Below, piece after piece: positions 12,001-21,789 of a DNA stretch of 64,000 nt (the first letter of the stretch is position 1; every line of letters begins with the position of its first letter). Made by a program: the position numbers and the translations under genes. The stretch is from NCBI RefSeq assembly GCF_943734655.1, contig NC_071354.1, positions 163,619,142 to 163,683,141 on the forward strand, written 5' to 3'. The notes below the pieces were generated by a model. That model did no database searches and was not told the origin of the DNA. It worked only from the letters and a program-made list of their open reading frames with translations. This stretch comes from Sabethes cyaneus. Lineage: Eukaryota; Arthropoda; Insecta; Diptera; Culicidae.

Positions 12001-12462
12001 GAACCATTGGATCCTTCCAGCGACGAATATAAGCTTTTGTACACCGTTGATTATCCGGTGGTCGAGCCGGACATTCGAAACCGATCCCAGAAATTGACCG
12101 ATGATGCAATGTATCAGATTCGAAAATTAAGGTACAACAATGAAGACCAGTTCTATAACTATGAAGATCATTTATATCGAATACCATTGCAATTAGTGAT
12201 TGACTGTATGAGTCTGACGACGAACATAGAAGAACTAAAACCAATTTTGGTTAATGTATTACTTCAAATTTCCGATGATAACATAATTGTTCTGCAGGGA
12301 GATGAGTCGGGTTCCGAAAGCGAAGAAGATTTTGAATATGACCTCAATGAAGGTTCTCCCCATGGTGAGGATAACGACCATCCACAGGGACCAGTGAACG
12401 CCAAAAACGACGAATCAAACAAAGAAGTCGCATTTCAAAATGACGTCGAACTGTGGGATTAA
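6016..12462 (+). CDS. Hen1: Hen1 small-RNA 2'-O-methyltransferase, 5'-incomplete (two 3' exons)
   Basis: Exons 6016-6185 and 11244-12462 join in frame (462 residues plus stop) across a GTAAGT...CAG intron of 5058 bp. HEN1 adds a 2'-O-methyl group to the 3' end of piRNAs and Ago2-bound siRNAs. Numbered from the first visible codon, the Mg-binding signature of the family is complete: E56-x-x-E59-H60, spanning the splice junction, and H108 in EDHKFEWTR; STPNSEYN and VGYVSQLAVF are also typical. The exon at 6016 enters mid-domain at VDIDEELL, after the SAM-binding glycine motif. The exons for the start and SAM motif are not in 5650-6015 nor recognisable before 1285, so they lie outside the window (the 1285-5649 gene would then sit inside a Hen1 intron) or are lost. 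The C-terminal half is acidic with a 9-residue tandem repeat. AATAAA lies at 12480. Confidence 0.88.
6543..6741 (+). mobile_element. tRNA-derived SINE with 14-bp target-site duplication
   Basis: About 200 bp flanked by exact 14-bp copies of TGGTGCATCACACC at 6529-6542 and 6742-6755. The head has a Pol III B-box-like GTTCGAATCTC near 6589 and an A-box-like GAGGTATGACC near 6557. The body contains GACTGTTAGAGTCAATAAG and the tail is (TTTGC)n. A second copy of the family is at 48410-48540 on the minus strand. It lies inside the large Hen1 intron. Confidence 0.85.
7090..7635 (+). repeat. dispersed repeat, plus-orientation copy
   Basis: Non-coding sequence sharing long blocks with 24000-24440 (inverted) and 24757-25016 (direct). 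Examples are GGGGATTGCTTGCTT near 7170, GGCACCAACCTTGGGATT near 7520 and GGTCGATTACGCGGG... ending GCGTGGAATGACCC near 7630. At least three copies in one window mark it as an abundant dispersed family. I see no coding capacity. Confidence 0.65.
7703..7852. repeat. (ATGT)n microsatellite
   Basis: About 150 bp of near-perfect TATG/ATGT tetranucleotide repeat with occasional TGTG interruptions, inside the Hen1 intron. The open frames across it (repeating YVCM or HTYI) are artefacts of the repeat. Confidence 0.95.
8400..9236 (-). pseudogene. BEL/Pao LTR-retrotransposon integrase remnant
   Basis: Read on the minus strand with stops and frameshifts, the integrase zinc-binding region is recognisable near 8760-8910 (HERFHHRNFG... 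ending CQWCK, the HHCC finger). The C-terminal integrase region follows (IEIECMLNAQPLNV, LLLGSSGGTKPLSLCDDN, NHFWRR...RRTK) near 8450-8715. The catalytic DDE core between them is missing: RMAVLPP-stop-RL runs straight into LIEIEC at about 8715. It cannot be active. It lies inside the Hen1 intron. Confidence 0.75.
9560..10060 (+). pseudogene. Tc1/mariner-superfamily transposase remnant
   Basis: Degenerate frames on the plus strand resemble the C-terminal half of a Tc1/mariner (ITm) transposase: LIWQAICSCG near 9745, GFVPKDLNLPNKPELRPIEK near 9818-9878, then KEWVNMQKHV and EFVQNVMGGVK near 9940-10005. Several stops and frameshifts interrupt it, and the third catalytic residue region (PELRPIE) survives. 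No terminal repeats were located. Confidence 0.7.
10061..11243. other. 3' part of the large Hen1 intron
   Basis: AT-rich, no exon or transposon protein seen. Several dispersed copies of the short string CTGAATAAA or TTGAATAAA occur between about 10510 and 10970, which may be a decayed non-autonomous element. The intron ends at TTCCAG 11238-11243. Confidence 0.4.
11595..11702 (+). repeat. 27-bp coding minisatellite in Hen1
   Basis: Four tandem 27-bp units encode variants of the nine residues ANGNEEHAV just after the methyltransferase domain. All keep the reading frame. Unit-to-unit differences are mostly single codons (N/S, H/N, E/G). Confidence 0.9.
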
Positions 12463-12479
12463 TTTTTTTGTAAAAAATC

Positions 12480-12485
12480 AATAAA
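12480..12485 (+). terminator. poly(A) signal of Hen1
   Basis: AATAAA 18 bp after the Hen1 stop codon (12460-12462). It is the first such signal after the gene. Confidence 0.55.
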
Positions 12486-12845
12486 AGATGGTAATCCCAA
12501 AATTTATTTACTTTAAGAGAATCGTCCTGACTTTTCTTTCGTGTTTGAAATATGGATCAACTAATCGCTTTCCGCTTGGGAGGTATAATCTATAGAGCAA
12601 GGAGGAGCAAAGGTGCGTTTCATTGATTTATCAGTGGAAATTTCGAGTAAATTGACTATATTGCATCGGTATGGATGGATGACAGTAATGCATTTGTAGT
12701 AAACATTTGTTGTGTACGAAGCATAATTGCTGAGTTAAGTGAACATTTACACTTAAGCTCCAGACACAATGCATACGGATTTTTCTACATTGCGGAAATT
12801 TGATAGAAAACTCATGGATGTATACACTTTAAGGGCATTTTGAGT

Positions 12846-13257
12846 AGTTTTAACCAGGCTTCATTCTCGGTTTTTTGCTCAGTAGATGCTCAGTTGTCAG
12901 CAGCGCCTCAAAGAAACAGAATTCGAAAAAGTAGTGTGAAGGGCAACTGTAGAGCCAATTATTATCTACATTATTGTTGAAGAAAGTATAGTTCTATCTT
13001 TTGTATTTACGGCACTATACGATTGCTACCCCCGTTGGTAGCAAAAAGAGCGCTCATTTGGCTACCAACGGGGTAGCAATCGCATAGCGCCGTAAATACA
13101 AAAGATAGAACTATACTTTCTTCAACAATAATGTAGATAACAATTAGCTCTACAATTGCCCCTTACATTACTTTTTCGAGTTCTTTTTCGTTGAGGCGCT
13201 GCAGTCAAATGAGCATCTACTGAGCAAAAAAACGAGAATGAAGCCTGGTTTTAACTA
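12846..13257. mobile_element. long palindromic (foldback) MITE
   Basis: Two arms of about 200 bp, near-identical in reverse complement, meet at an 18-nt loop (13043-13060). The outer ends read TAGTTTTAACCAGG on the left and CCTGGTTTTAACTA on the right. The inner ends read GCTACC...GGTAGC. There is no coding frame. The RNA of either strand would form a hairpin of about 200 bp. Confidence 0.85.
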
Positions 13258-13329
13258 AGTTTTAGCTCAATCCAAGCAATTTACACGTAATTTCATTAAG
13301 GAGTGTAGGTTTGTAGGTTTATTCCTAGG

Positions 13330-13395
13330 TCTACTGACCTCTATTATTTTCCTTCAGTTGGTTCCGAACAAGCGATAGCGAGTAAGGAGATCACG
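13330..13395 (+). repeat. fragment of the GC-rich foldback family
   Basis: TTCCTAGGTCTACTGAC followed by TTCCGAACAAGCGATAGCGA matches one end of the foldback element at 43812-44271. Only one arm end is present, and no inverted partner was seen nearby. Confidence 0.5.
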
Positions 13396-13984
13396 CCCGT
13401 GAAATGGTACTTTCCGCGTAAAGATTTATCGCGAAATACTATATTCCGCGTTATGGTCAACCGAAAATTGGTTTCCCGCGAAATGATTTTAAGCGAAATG
13501 ATATACAATCAAAGTGAATATTTGAATACTATCAGCTTTATTTTATCTGGTGTAGCAATGGATTGAGTTGTTTTCTACTTTACTGTAAGAAAAAATTGAA
13601 AATTTGTGTATTAAACTACCCATATGATTTCATAGGTATATAACTGCCAAAATGAATCATCTAAGGTTGAATTCCTCAGAAACTTGTAAAATCCGAGATT
13701 TACAATCTCATAAAAACTAAAAACAACTTCAAACATCGCACTTATGCCACACCCTACTCTATACAGGGTGTTAGGTAGCTTAGTACAGATATTTCAAGGG
13801 AGGGACATTTCTCGAAAAAATCGTTACAGAGTTAGACCTACCTCGTGTTTTAGTCTTGACATTGAAAGGGGGTCCGGCATGTAAATTAATATTTGTTGAA
13901 ACGGTATAATTCTTTTTACAATTTACGAATGGACGGTAGAAGTAATGAAATTTTAGAGTGATGGAGAAAGAGCGCAGAGAGGTG

Positions 13985-14195
13985 AGAGGGGGGGGATATG
14001 TGTTATTAGTAGCTACGCTTAACAAGTAGTCGTTGTGACTCCTACCTTTTGTCCAATGCTAGAAGGTGTATGGGCCGAACCAAGCTATAATCTGAGATTA
14101 TAACCGGATTCGAACCCACAACACCCGCCAGGGCATGTGGCTCACGGGTACTAATGTTGAACCATAGAGGCGCTGGACAAAAGAAGACTGGACAG
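13985..14195 (-). mobile_element. tRNA-derived SINE, minus-strand copy
   Basis: Read on the minus strand from about 14195, it has a tRNA-like head (CCTCTATGGTTCAACATTAG, then GGGTTCGAATCCGG as the B box near 14110). A body follows (ATAATCTCAGATTATAGC, GGACAAAAGGTAGGAGTCAC) and it ends near CTACTAATAACAC. A second copy in opposite orientation lies at 14288-14415, so the two form an inverted pair. Confidence 0.65.
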
Positions 14196-14287
14196 CCCTC
14201 CTATTAGGCGCGCGACGTACCTTCAAACTCCACCACCTGGTGGGTTGGGTTATTTTTAGACACAAATTGTGCCTCTTCCTCGATCTA

Positions 14288-14415
14288 TTGTATTGTGGGT
14301 TCGAATCCGGTTATAATCTCAGATTATAGCTTGGTTCGACCCATGCACCTTCCAGCATTGGACAAAAGGTAGGAGTCACACCGACTACTTGTTGAGCGTA
14401 GCTACTAATAACACC
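14288..14415 (+). mobile_element. tRNA-derived SINE, plus-strand partner
   Basis: Starts at the B-box GGGTTCGAATCCGG and then repeats the body of the 13985-14195 copy in reverse orientation, ending at CTACTAATAACAC and a run of C. The upstream half of the tRNA-like head is replaced by unrelated sequence. Confidence 0.65.
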
Positions 14416-14758
14416 CCCCCCCCCTTTCATTTGAAAGCAGAGAAAATTTTGTATTTTGTAAAAATTGCTCTTAAACCTTCTACTTTAAAATTTAGTAACT
14501 TTCTAGTTTCTAGAAACAAAAAGGTTTGTATTTCTCAAGGCGCTTTTATTAATTTTCTCCTAAAAAGGTAGTTGCTTTAATTTACCAGTTTGAAGCTCTA
14601 GTACCGTGCTACAATTCGTTCCTTGACGTGAAACGCCTATTTCTTTTAGTTTCGTGGCTATTTCTGTTTAAACGTATGGTTTTGGGTGGTGAAACACCAT
14701 CCAAAAACACCATCAGAAATTTATGTGAATTATCTATATAGATATATGTAGATATATA

Positions 14759-15065
14759 CTGAAGTCGCTTTTTACGCGACTATTTTTACGCGAATTTCGG
14801 AATTTACGCGGTTTTTTACGCGATTTTCGGAATTTGCGCGGATGTGCTCAAAACATTTATTTTTTCGCGTAGTGTTAAAATTCACAGTTTTTTTTACGCG
14901 AAATTTTGGTTTTTTACGCGAATTTTGGAATTTACGCGGTTTTTTACGCGAATTTCGGAATTTACGCGTTTCTTTCCGCGATTTTCGGAATTTACGCGAT
15001 TTTCGGAATTTACGCGGTTTTGATTTACGCGGGACGTGTCCATCGCGTAAAAAGCGACTTGAGTG
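14759..15065. mobile_element. TA-flanked MITE with internal TTTACGCG subrepeats
   Basis: A 307-bp element flanked by TA (14757-14758, 15066-15067). The left end CTGAAGTCGCTTTTTACGCG matches the reverse complement of the right end, CACTCAAGTCGCTTTTTACG. The inside is a degenerate array of TTTACGCGAATTTCGGAA units. Frames reading KFRKSRK or FRNLRGF arise from this array and are not genes. Confidence 0.8.
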
Positions 15066-15361
15066 TAGTATATAATTTTGCACTTTTGGCCAATGAGAAT
15101 GATTGGTTGCATTTGGCAGTTTCCAGTTTGATTGGCTGCATTTGAAACTGGGATTTCGTGTTACTCCCGCATTCATTGATACTCGGCAAGTTTTTGAGCA
15201 ACCGATTCAGAAGTTTACGTCGAATTGTCAATCCACTTAGTTTCGACCAATGGAATGTGAGTTAGATACATGTCATTTCTCCCATTATAGCTTCTTTAGC
15301 GAAGTTACACTATTATAATGGTATTTGCATAAGAAAGCATGTTGGATCATAATTATTAGTA

Positions 15362-15594
15362 CACTCAAGTCGCTTTTTACGCGAAGGTTACGTTCCGCGT
15401 AAATCAAAATCACGTAAAAAATCGCGTATTCCGAATTCGCGTAAAAAACGCGTAAATTTCAAAATTTGCGTAAAAAATCGCGTAAATTCCAAATTCGCGT
15501 AAAAAACCATGAATTTCAAAATTTCCGTAAAAACTCGTAAATTCCCTAGATCACGTCACGTAAAAACCAAACCGCTTGAAAAGCGACATCAGTG
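15362..15594. mobile_element. second copy of the CACTCAAGTCGC MITE family
   Basis: 233 bp flanked by TA (15360-15361, 15595-15596). The left end is CACTCAAGTCGCTTTTTACG and the right end is AAGCGACATCAGTG. Inside are CGCGTAAATTCCAAATTCGC-type subrepeats, in opposite orientation to those of the 14759 copy. Confidence 0.8.
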
Positions 15595-17288
15595 TATGTC
15601 AGATTGAAGCGAGTCAAATGAACAATTGAAAAATAAATTACCTAACAGTTTGATATGACATATTTACTCGCTCGTAGTAAATAAGTGTGCGTTTTCATTT
15701 ATTGTGTCATTTGAAGCTACGAAATTCGATTCCAAAATTTTATACTTTTCTTTATCATTTACCGTGATTGCGTCAAATCATATGTCATTACTCTTCCGCC
15801 ATTGATTATTTACAAAACCTTATCAATTCGTGCAGTTGATAAAAAGCTTCAACTGCACATATACGCAGAAGGGGCCCCAGGGCAACACGAACATTTTTTG
15901 ATTTTGCAGCCGTGTAATGTAAAATCTTATTAGTAAAATACCATGACTTTTTGAATTATGCATAAGCAGAGTAATATTTTAGTGTTTCAACAAAAAATAA
16001 CCAGACTTAATTTTAAATTCCAATTATTTCACGGTTCAACAATATATGTTTTCGCAATTGAGGTATTTGAAAACATTATCTAGCGATTACTTCATCTATT
16101 ATATTATAACAAATTAATTTTTTCTTACCGGAGTAAAATGAGCACCATTTCCAGGGGACTTGAGAATAACTTGTAAAACTCAAAAAAACAAGCGTATTTC
16201 CGGGCGCAAACGATGGGATAAAATTCATCTTCGAGCTGTCGTCGACACGATGGATGAATTCTAATAGGGGGAAGTCCTAGACGCTCGGATACTTTAGGTT
16301 TTTAAGATCATTTAAAACTCAAAAAATACCGGGTTTATTACCTCTATTTTCACTTTATTGTAGAGAGAAATAATATTATAAGCAAAAAAGCAACAAAATT
16401 TGCGCTGCAAGGTTAATTTTGAAAATAGATAGTATTTTGTGTACAAATTAGTTCAAATCGAAAGCTGTCCTCTATGCTCGGACATAATAAACTAATCTAT
16501 TAAAACCAGCATCAATAGAAGAAAAAATCCTAGAACAATTTAAAACTCTAGCACAGACCTTGTGACTCCAGTCCTGGCAGGTTTGCTGTATAAAAGTTGA
16601 ATCAAGTTCTATTCACATAAAATTGTGGTTGAGAGTGCTGGTTGACATCAAACTGATATTTTGCTGCAATTTTTTTTTCTGATTTTTTCTACCTTTTGCA
16701 TTGCTTAACTAGTTTTATTTTACATATGACCCAAACTAACTCGTATGTTAGTAGAAATCTCGGATCAAATGAGAATGTTCCGTTTAATGGAAAAAAGGAA
16801 GTTAGTCGTTGAAAATCGTAAAAAACAGTAATTTTTATTGTTGATCTAGATATTTTTCCATAAAACATTTATCGCTTCGCGGTTAAACTCGTGGCAGTAA
16901 GACGCCTCTCCTATAAATTCATGTTTTTCAAATTTTATGTAACCTTTTAGCGGGAACTAAAAAATATACTGCAAATATTTCACTGGTTTAGTTAACGTTT
17001 GGAAAAGATTTTTCTAAGCGTTTGGCACACAGTCTAAGAAATGAAGAAAAATTGTGTTTCTCCGAAGAAGTTATTTATGTAAATTTGTAGCGCGAATAAA
17101 ATTTCAAGTTTTTTTGCCCATCCAATTTGGGATTTGACACCCTAATGTACACTTACCAAATAATAACTACTCGCTGTTAACTAATTAAATAATACAATCT
17201 CATACCGCGTTGTATCACTTGATTTCAAACATATCACGGCACATTTCGCATTCGGTGCTGATATAGTGCGGACGTTCTCGTGTGTGCA
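15595..17288. other. intergenic, upstream of SDR gene A
   Basis: AT-rich and without a coding frame or recognisable element. It must contain the promoter of the gene at 17289; no TATA box was identified with confidence. Confidence 0.4.
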
Positions 17289-18091
17289 ATGGATCGTTGG
17301 AATGGAAAGGTAGCAATTGTGACGGGGGCGAGCTCAGGAATCGGCGCTGCCACCGCACAGGCTCTGGTAAAGGCCGGAATGGTTGTGGTCGGATTGGCCC
17401 GTCGCGTGGAACGAGTTGAAGAACTGAAAAATGAACTGGACGAATCGCTTCGCGGTCAGTTGCATGCCGTAAAATGCGATGTTAAAAAAGAGGAAGACAT
17501 ACTTGAAGCGTTCAAACTTGTTAACGAGAAATTTGGCGGCGTTGATGTTCTTGTTAACAATGCCGGCGTGACCCGAAGGACGACTTTGCTAAAAGCTGGA
17601 AACACTGATCAATTACGAGAGGTTTTGGATACCAATCTGATGGGATTAGTCCTCTGTAGCCGCGAGGCCTTTCAGTCGATGAAAAAACGCTCGGTTGATG
17701 GTCACATTGTGCATATTAACAGTATTTTAGGCCACCATTTGATCAACTATCCAGGTTTGAATATTTATCCGGCGTCCAAATATGGGGTTACAGCCGTAAC
17801 AGAAACGATGCGCCAGGAACTGCGCACAGAAGGAACAAAAATTAAAGTTACGGTAAGACTTTGTAACATAAACCTAATGTGCGATATTATTTATCTTATA
17901 TTTTTGGTTCATAATTTCAGAGCATCAGTCCTGGTGTCGTGAGAACCGAGATGCTCCCCGAGGATATTGCAAAAGTTACACCGGCACTAGAGGCTGAGGA
18001 TATAGCGAATGCAGTTCTTTACGTTCTTGGAACGCCACCGCGTGTGCAAGTTCATGAGCTAATGATTAAGCCGGTCGGCGAAATGTTTTAA
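17289..18091 (+). CDS. short-chain dehydrogenase/reductase, farnesol dehydrogenase-like (SDR A)
   Basis: Two exons, 17289-17852 and 17921-18091, split by a 68-bp GT-AG intron, encode 244 residues, the usual size of a classical SDR. The Rossmann motif TGASSGIG (12-19) is followed by LARR at the end of strand beta-2; the arginines favour NADP(H). The active-site set is complete: NNAG (90-93), N116, S145, Y160 and K164 (YPASK). The family (SDR11C-like) includes the mosquito NADP-dependent farnesol dehydrogenases, which oxidise farnesol to farnesal in juvenile hormone synthesis; the substrate of this copy is not proven. It is the first of four tandem same-strand paralogues. An AATAAA follows at 18130. 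The second exon begins at a phase-0 junction (T|SISPG) conserved in all four genes. Confidence 0.92.
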
Positions 18092-19495
18092 AAAATGACT
18101 ATGAAATTAACATGATTTCTTTTTGTTCAATAAACTAAAATAAAATTTGCACTGCACTTCACAAAATACTGCTTTTTAAGTTGTTATCACATATAGCGAC
18201 AAGGCCAAATACAGCTCCCAGGTGAAAAAGACTCCAAATTTATTTGATGAATGGCGATTATTCATAAGAACAGCGTCTTGTGATTGTTACGTACATACCT
18301 ACTTGTTAGATAATATGTAGATTATATTTGTCATTTACGGTGACATCACAAACTTATCGCTTTCCGATAAAGAAGTCTTTATCCGGGGCGTGCGCATGCA
18401 TATTTTCCATACCTTATTTGGAGAGAATGATTCCGAACTTTTTTTCGGAGATTAAACGCAACATTGTTTATTTTCACAATCTGTTGCTAATCGTATACAG
18501 TCGTTCCTTAATTATGGGTCACGCACTGCGAAATAAATTATTATCCGTTTTTAAACAAGCCATTTATCAGAACTATTAAGTATTCTAATTACCAAAGTCT
18601 TGATTCATTATAGCAAACATATTTTGCCCAGTATTTCTTCTATACATTTCAATAATTTAGAAAAAGTTGAGGATCTAGCTAAAATCATAATTTTAGGTCA
18701 AAATTTGCAAAGTAAAAATTATGGGTCGATTTCGTACATATTAGTAGTCTCTCAAAAATAATAAGTAATGAAGAACATGCGGTTTGGGATTATTCTGACT
18801 TCTTAGGAATGGCAGTTATAGACCATTCCTAATTTGATTTCAGTGCGATCGCTGTTAAATGAATGCCATTATTTTTTTTATTGAAGCTTCAAATTCTCCT
18901 CATGGACGCCAAAATATGGTGCCTTGGACTACTTTTAAAAACTAGTGATGATCTTTTTTACACAATCACCATCTTCTGACAGTTTTGTAGTGTGTTACTT
19001 CCTGAAATCCAAATAAATTTTCAGAAAACCAGAAAATTTTGTGATAAATTCTTTATATAAATATATAATTTATATAAATTCTTCTGCTGTTAAAATTGGG
19101 CCTACACCTGGTTTATAAGTTTTTGAGGAAGTTCGCATGTATCGCTAAACGGTTGCAAATGATATACTTAGGATATTTCTCTGCTTTTTTTAAGAATTTT
19201 ATATCGAGAACTGCTTATGAAAATCAGTTGCTTCTATAGTGGGATATATTCGCCATAATATGCAACGAATATTCGTTTATAAACATTAAAATTACTTGCT
19301 CTCGTGCGTCCTTTCCCCATTGTCACGTATTCAATATTTATTTGATTACGAAAACGGTGCTGAGGAGATAGAAGGCATTGCATCATCGGTCTAACGTTGT
19401 GAAATATTATATTAACAGCGGCAACTCGCTCAATCAAGTGAATGTTGCGCTGTCATTCTCGATTCTAATTATGTTCAACGCGTAGCTCTACTACC
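18092..19495. other. intergenic between SDR A and SDR B
   Basis: AT-rich sequence with no exon or transposon protein recognised. The SDR A poly(A) signal is at 18130-18135. Part of a P-loop-like or SDR-like frame was looked for and not found. Confidence 0.4.
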
Positions 19496-20048
19496 TATCC
19501 CGAACACATTTTACGTTTCAGTCAAAATATGCTTGATCATTCTAAACTTAAAATTTGTCGATTCACTTCTCCTATAGGGGACGTAGGTTTACATCTTACT
19601 TATTTTTTTGTTGCTACTTGGTTGTAAAATGGCTGGAAAACTGGTTTATTTATACCAAAACTGGGTTATCCGGCAAAACAAAAAACAAGTCGCGTTATTT
19701 CTTAAATCCTATTCAATCTAAACTTTTTTTTCCTACATGTAAAATAGTTTAAATAGGAGAGATCATTCTTCATAACGAACATCCTATTGAATAGCTCAAG
19801 TGCTCATAGTATACCTACAGCTGTTTCGTAGAATTTAATTTTTTGGTTGAATTTTCAACATAACTGACGTTGTTTAACCTGAATCTTTTCTCTCTTGGGA
19901 ATGCAATACAATACAATACTGAAGCGCTTTATTTATATAGCGACCGGCGAGATAATAAGTAAAATAAATAAGTCTGATACGATTGGGGAACAGTTTGTAA
20001 GTGACATCACTGTTGGTTGGTCGTGTAAAATCGAATCCTAAGACAATA
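19496..20048 (+). promoter_or_regulatory. upstream region of SDR B, duplicated at SDR C
   Basis: Blocks here recur upstream of SDR C (28560-29061): AAAATATGCTTG..TCATTCTAAA near 19525, CTATAGGGGA near 19573 and GATAATAAGT..AA followed by ATAAGTCTGA near 19951-19977. The weak TATA-like TAAATAAG lies at 19965-19972, matching TATATAAG upstream of SDR C. Conservation of the order shows a duplicated promoter region. Confidence 0.6.
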
Positions 20049-20840
20049 ATGGATCGCTGGACAGGAAAAGTGGCTGTTGTGACTGGCGCAAGCTCCGGAA
20101 TCGGTGCTGCAACGGCCAAGGCTCTGGCTAATGCAGGAATGGTTGTCATTGGTCTAGCCCGCCGGGTGGAACGGGTTGAAGCTCTGAAGAAAGACTTGCC
20201 TCCATCAGTACAAGAATCATTTCATGCCGCTAAATGTGATGTTTCTAAGGAGGAAGATATATTGAAGACGTTCAGATGGATTGAGCAGAAATTCGGAGGC
20301 GTTGATGTTTTGATCAACAATGCTGGTATTCTACGGGAAACTAGTTTGACCCAAGCGGACACTCAAAAAATTCGTGAAGTACTGGATACTAATGTGATGG
20401 GATTGGTATTATGCAGTCGTGAGGCTTTCCAATCGATGAAAAAACGCTCAGTGGATGGCCACATCGTACACATTAACAGTATTGCCGGACATCAAGTGCC
20501 AAACTTTCCTGGTATAAATATTTATCCGGCGTCGAAGCATGCCGTCACGGCTATTACGGAAACTATGCGACATGAGCTGAGAACTGAAGGGACGAAGATT
20601 AAAGTAACGGTAAGTAATGTAATGAATATCACCCGTTCATGCTTTAATTTACATTGCCGTTTGCAGAGCATAAGCCCAGGCGCGGTTAGAACTGAAATCT
20701 TACCTGAAATAATGCTAACATCGGAAGTTCCTCTGCTCAAATCCGAAGATATTGCGGAAGCCGTACTATATGCTGTTGGAACCCCACCGCATGTGCAAGT
20801 TCACGAACTGACTATTAAACCAGTGGGAGAGTCATTTTAG
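20049..20840 (+). CDS. short-chain dehydrogenase/reductase, farnesol dehydrogenase-like (SDR B)
   Basis: Exons 20049-20609 and 20667-20840 encode 244 residues. The 57-bp intron is a multiple of three and has no stop in frame, so the unspliced sequence also reads through, but GTAAGT and TTGCAG ends and alignment to the paralogues show it is an intron. TGASSGIG (12-19), NNAG (90-93), N115, S144, Y159 and K163 (YPASK) are intact, and LARR suggests NADP(H) use. The protein is close to SDR C along its whole length (shared HINSIAGHQVPNFP). ATG 20049 is chosen because the other three paralogues begin M(D/E)RW; the frame continues upstream without support. It ends in KPVGESF. Likely role: oxidation or reduction of farnesol-type or other small alcohols in the cytosol; inferred from family. 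Confidence 0.92.
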   Translation: MDRWTGKVAVVTGASSGIGAATAKALANAGMVVIGLARRVERVEALKKDLPPSVQESFHAAKCDVSKEEDILKTFRWIEQKFGGVDVLINNAGILRETSLTQADTQKIREVLDTNVMGLVLCSREAFQSMKKRSVDGHIVHINSIAGHQVPNFPGINIYPASKHAVTAITETMRHELRTEGTKIKVTVSNVMNITRSCFNLHCRLQSISPGAVRTEILPEIMLTSEVPLLKSEDIAEAVLYAVGTPPHVQVHELTIKPVGESF

Positions 20841-21785
20841 TTACTCCTTTTATAGATCTATTTTGGTTATATTACTGCTTGAAAATATACAAAATATAGA
20901 ACGTAAATATAGATAAAATTATATTCAAACCTTCTTACTTATTGCCCAATGTCCGCCGCTCCCGCAGAACAAAGGGATAAAATTAGAGATCTCCGTTGCC
21001 GACGGTTACCCGCCCTAGCTTTCACCTGTCACCAGGAAGGTTCACGTCAACAGCCCGGATGTCGTTGATTAAGCTACGTCGCTATGACCCTCTGGGTCTG
21101 CCTCTCCTATAGAAGAGGTCCTTGTCCTTGCGGATTCCAATCGTGTGCTTCTCTATCTCGTTTGCGCCTTTCTTGTAAGTGTGTTCGATCATCTTCCACC
21201 TACATGCAGGAATTTTTGTTGCTATTGATCGCGAAGCCTTTTTTATGCATAACCAAGCCTGCAACAAAACTGCGGATCTACTTTGTGTGTCAGATACAGC
21301 AGATCTCGTCACCTTTGGTTTACAGGCATAGGTGAATTATTTATTAACGTAATATTAACTTTAGAACGCTACACTTCATGTAGACCAGTTAAGATCTAAT
21401 AGGAAAATTTTTAATTAGATTTGATTGAAATCGCGCATCTGCGGCAGCAGATTGTTACATAGCACAGTAGGTAACTAAGGCAACATTCGTGGATTTGAAG
21501 TGATTTCAACCCAAACAATTGGGCATAAATTGTACTTGTTTCTATAGCTCGCTTACGCTCCCTTTACGTCCCCTTTACGTTCACTTATTTTCATTCGATT
21601 TTTATGCAATTAGTCTTAAAAGAACCACATTAGATTGGTCAAAATAAGTTGATAAATTATGGTTTTATTTTTCCGGAAATATTCCAGATCGCAAGTAGCA
21701 TGTGAAATCAATCTAAAAATCTGCTTAACAGAGTGCGCAAAAGTTATCCAATTCATTTGTGGTCAATGAGAATGAATCTTACACT
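20841..21785. other. intergenic after SDR B
   Basis: The first 100 bp are the SDR B 3' UTR, which resembles the SDR C 3' UTR. From about 20940 to 21340 the base composition is more GC-rich and looks like a decayed retroelement fragment, but no protein motif is firm. 21340-21785 holds nothing recognisable. Confidence 0.35.
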
Positions 21786-21789
21786 ATCC

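Noticed and set aside
14095..14125. tRNA gene suggested by GGGTTCGAATCC
   Set aside because: No cloverleaf with a paired acceptor stem closes around it; the box belongs to a SINE present in two opposed copies.
14772..15231. Several overlapping frames with KFRKSRK- or FRNLRGF-type repeats
   Set aside because: They arise from the TTTACGCG subrepeats inside the MITE at 14759-15065.
20001..20840. SDR B as a single 279-residue exon
   Set aside because: The extra residues upstream of ATG 20049 and those between 20610 and 20666 are absent from the paralogues, and good GT-AG splice sites bound the internal insert.
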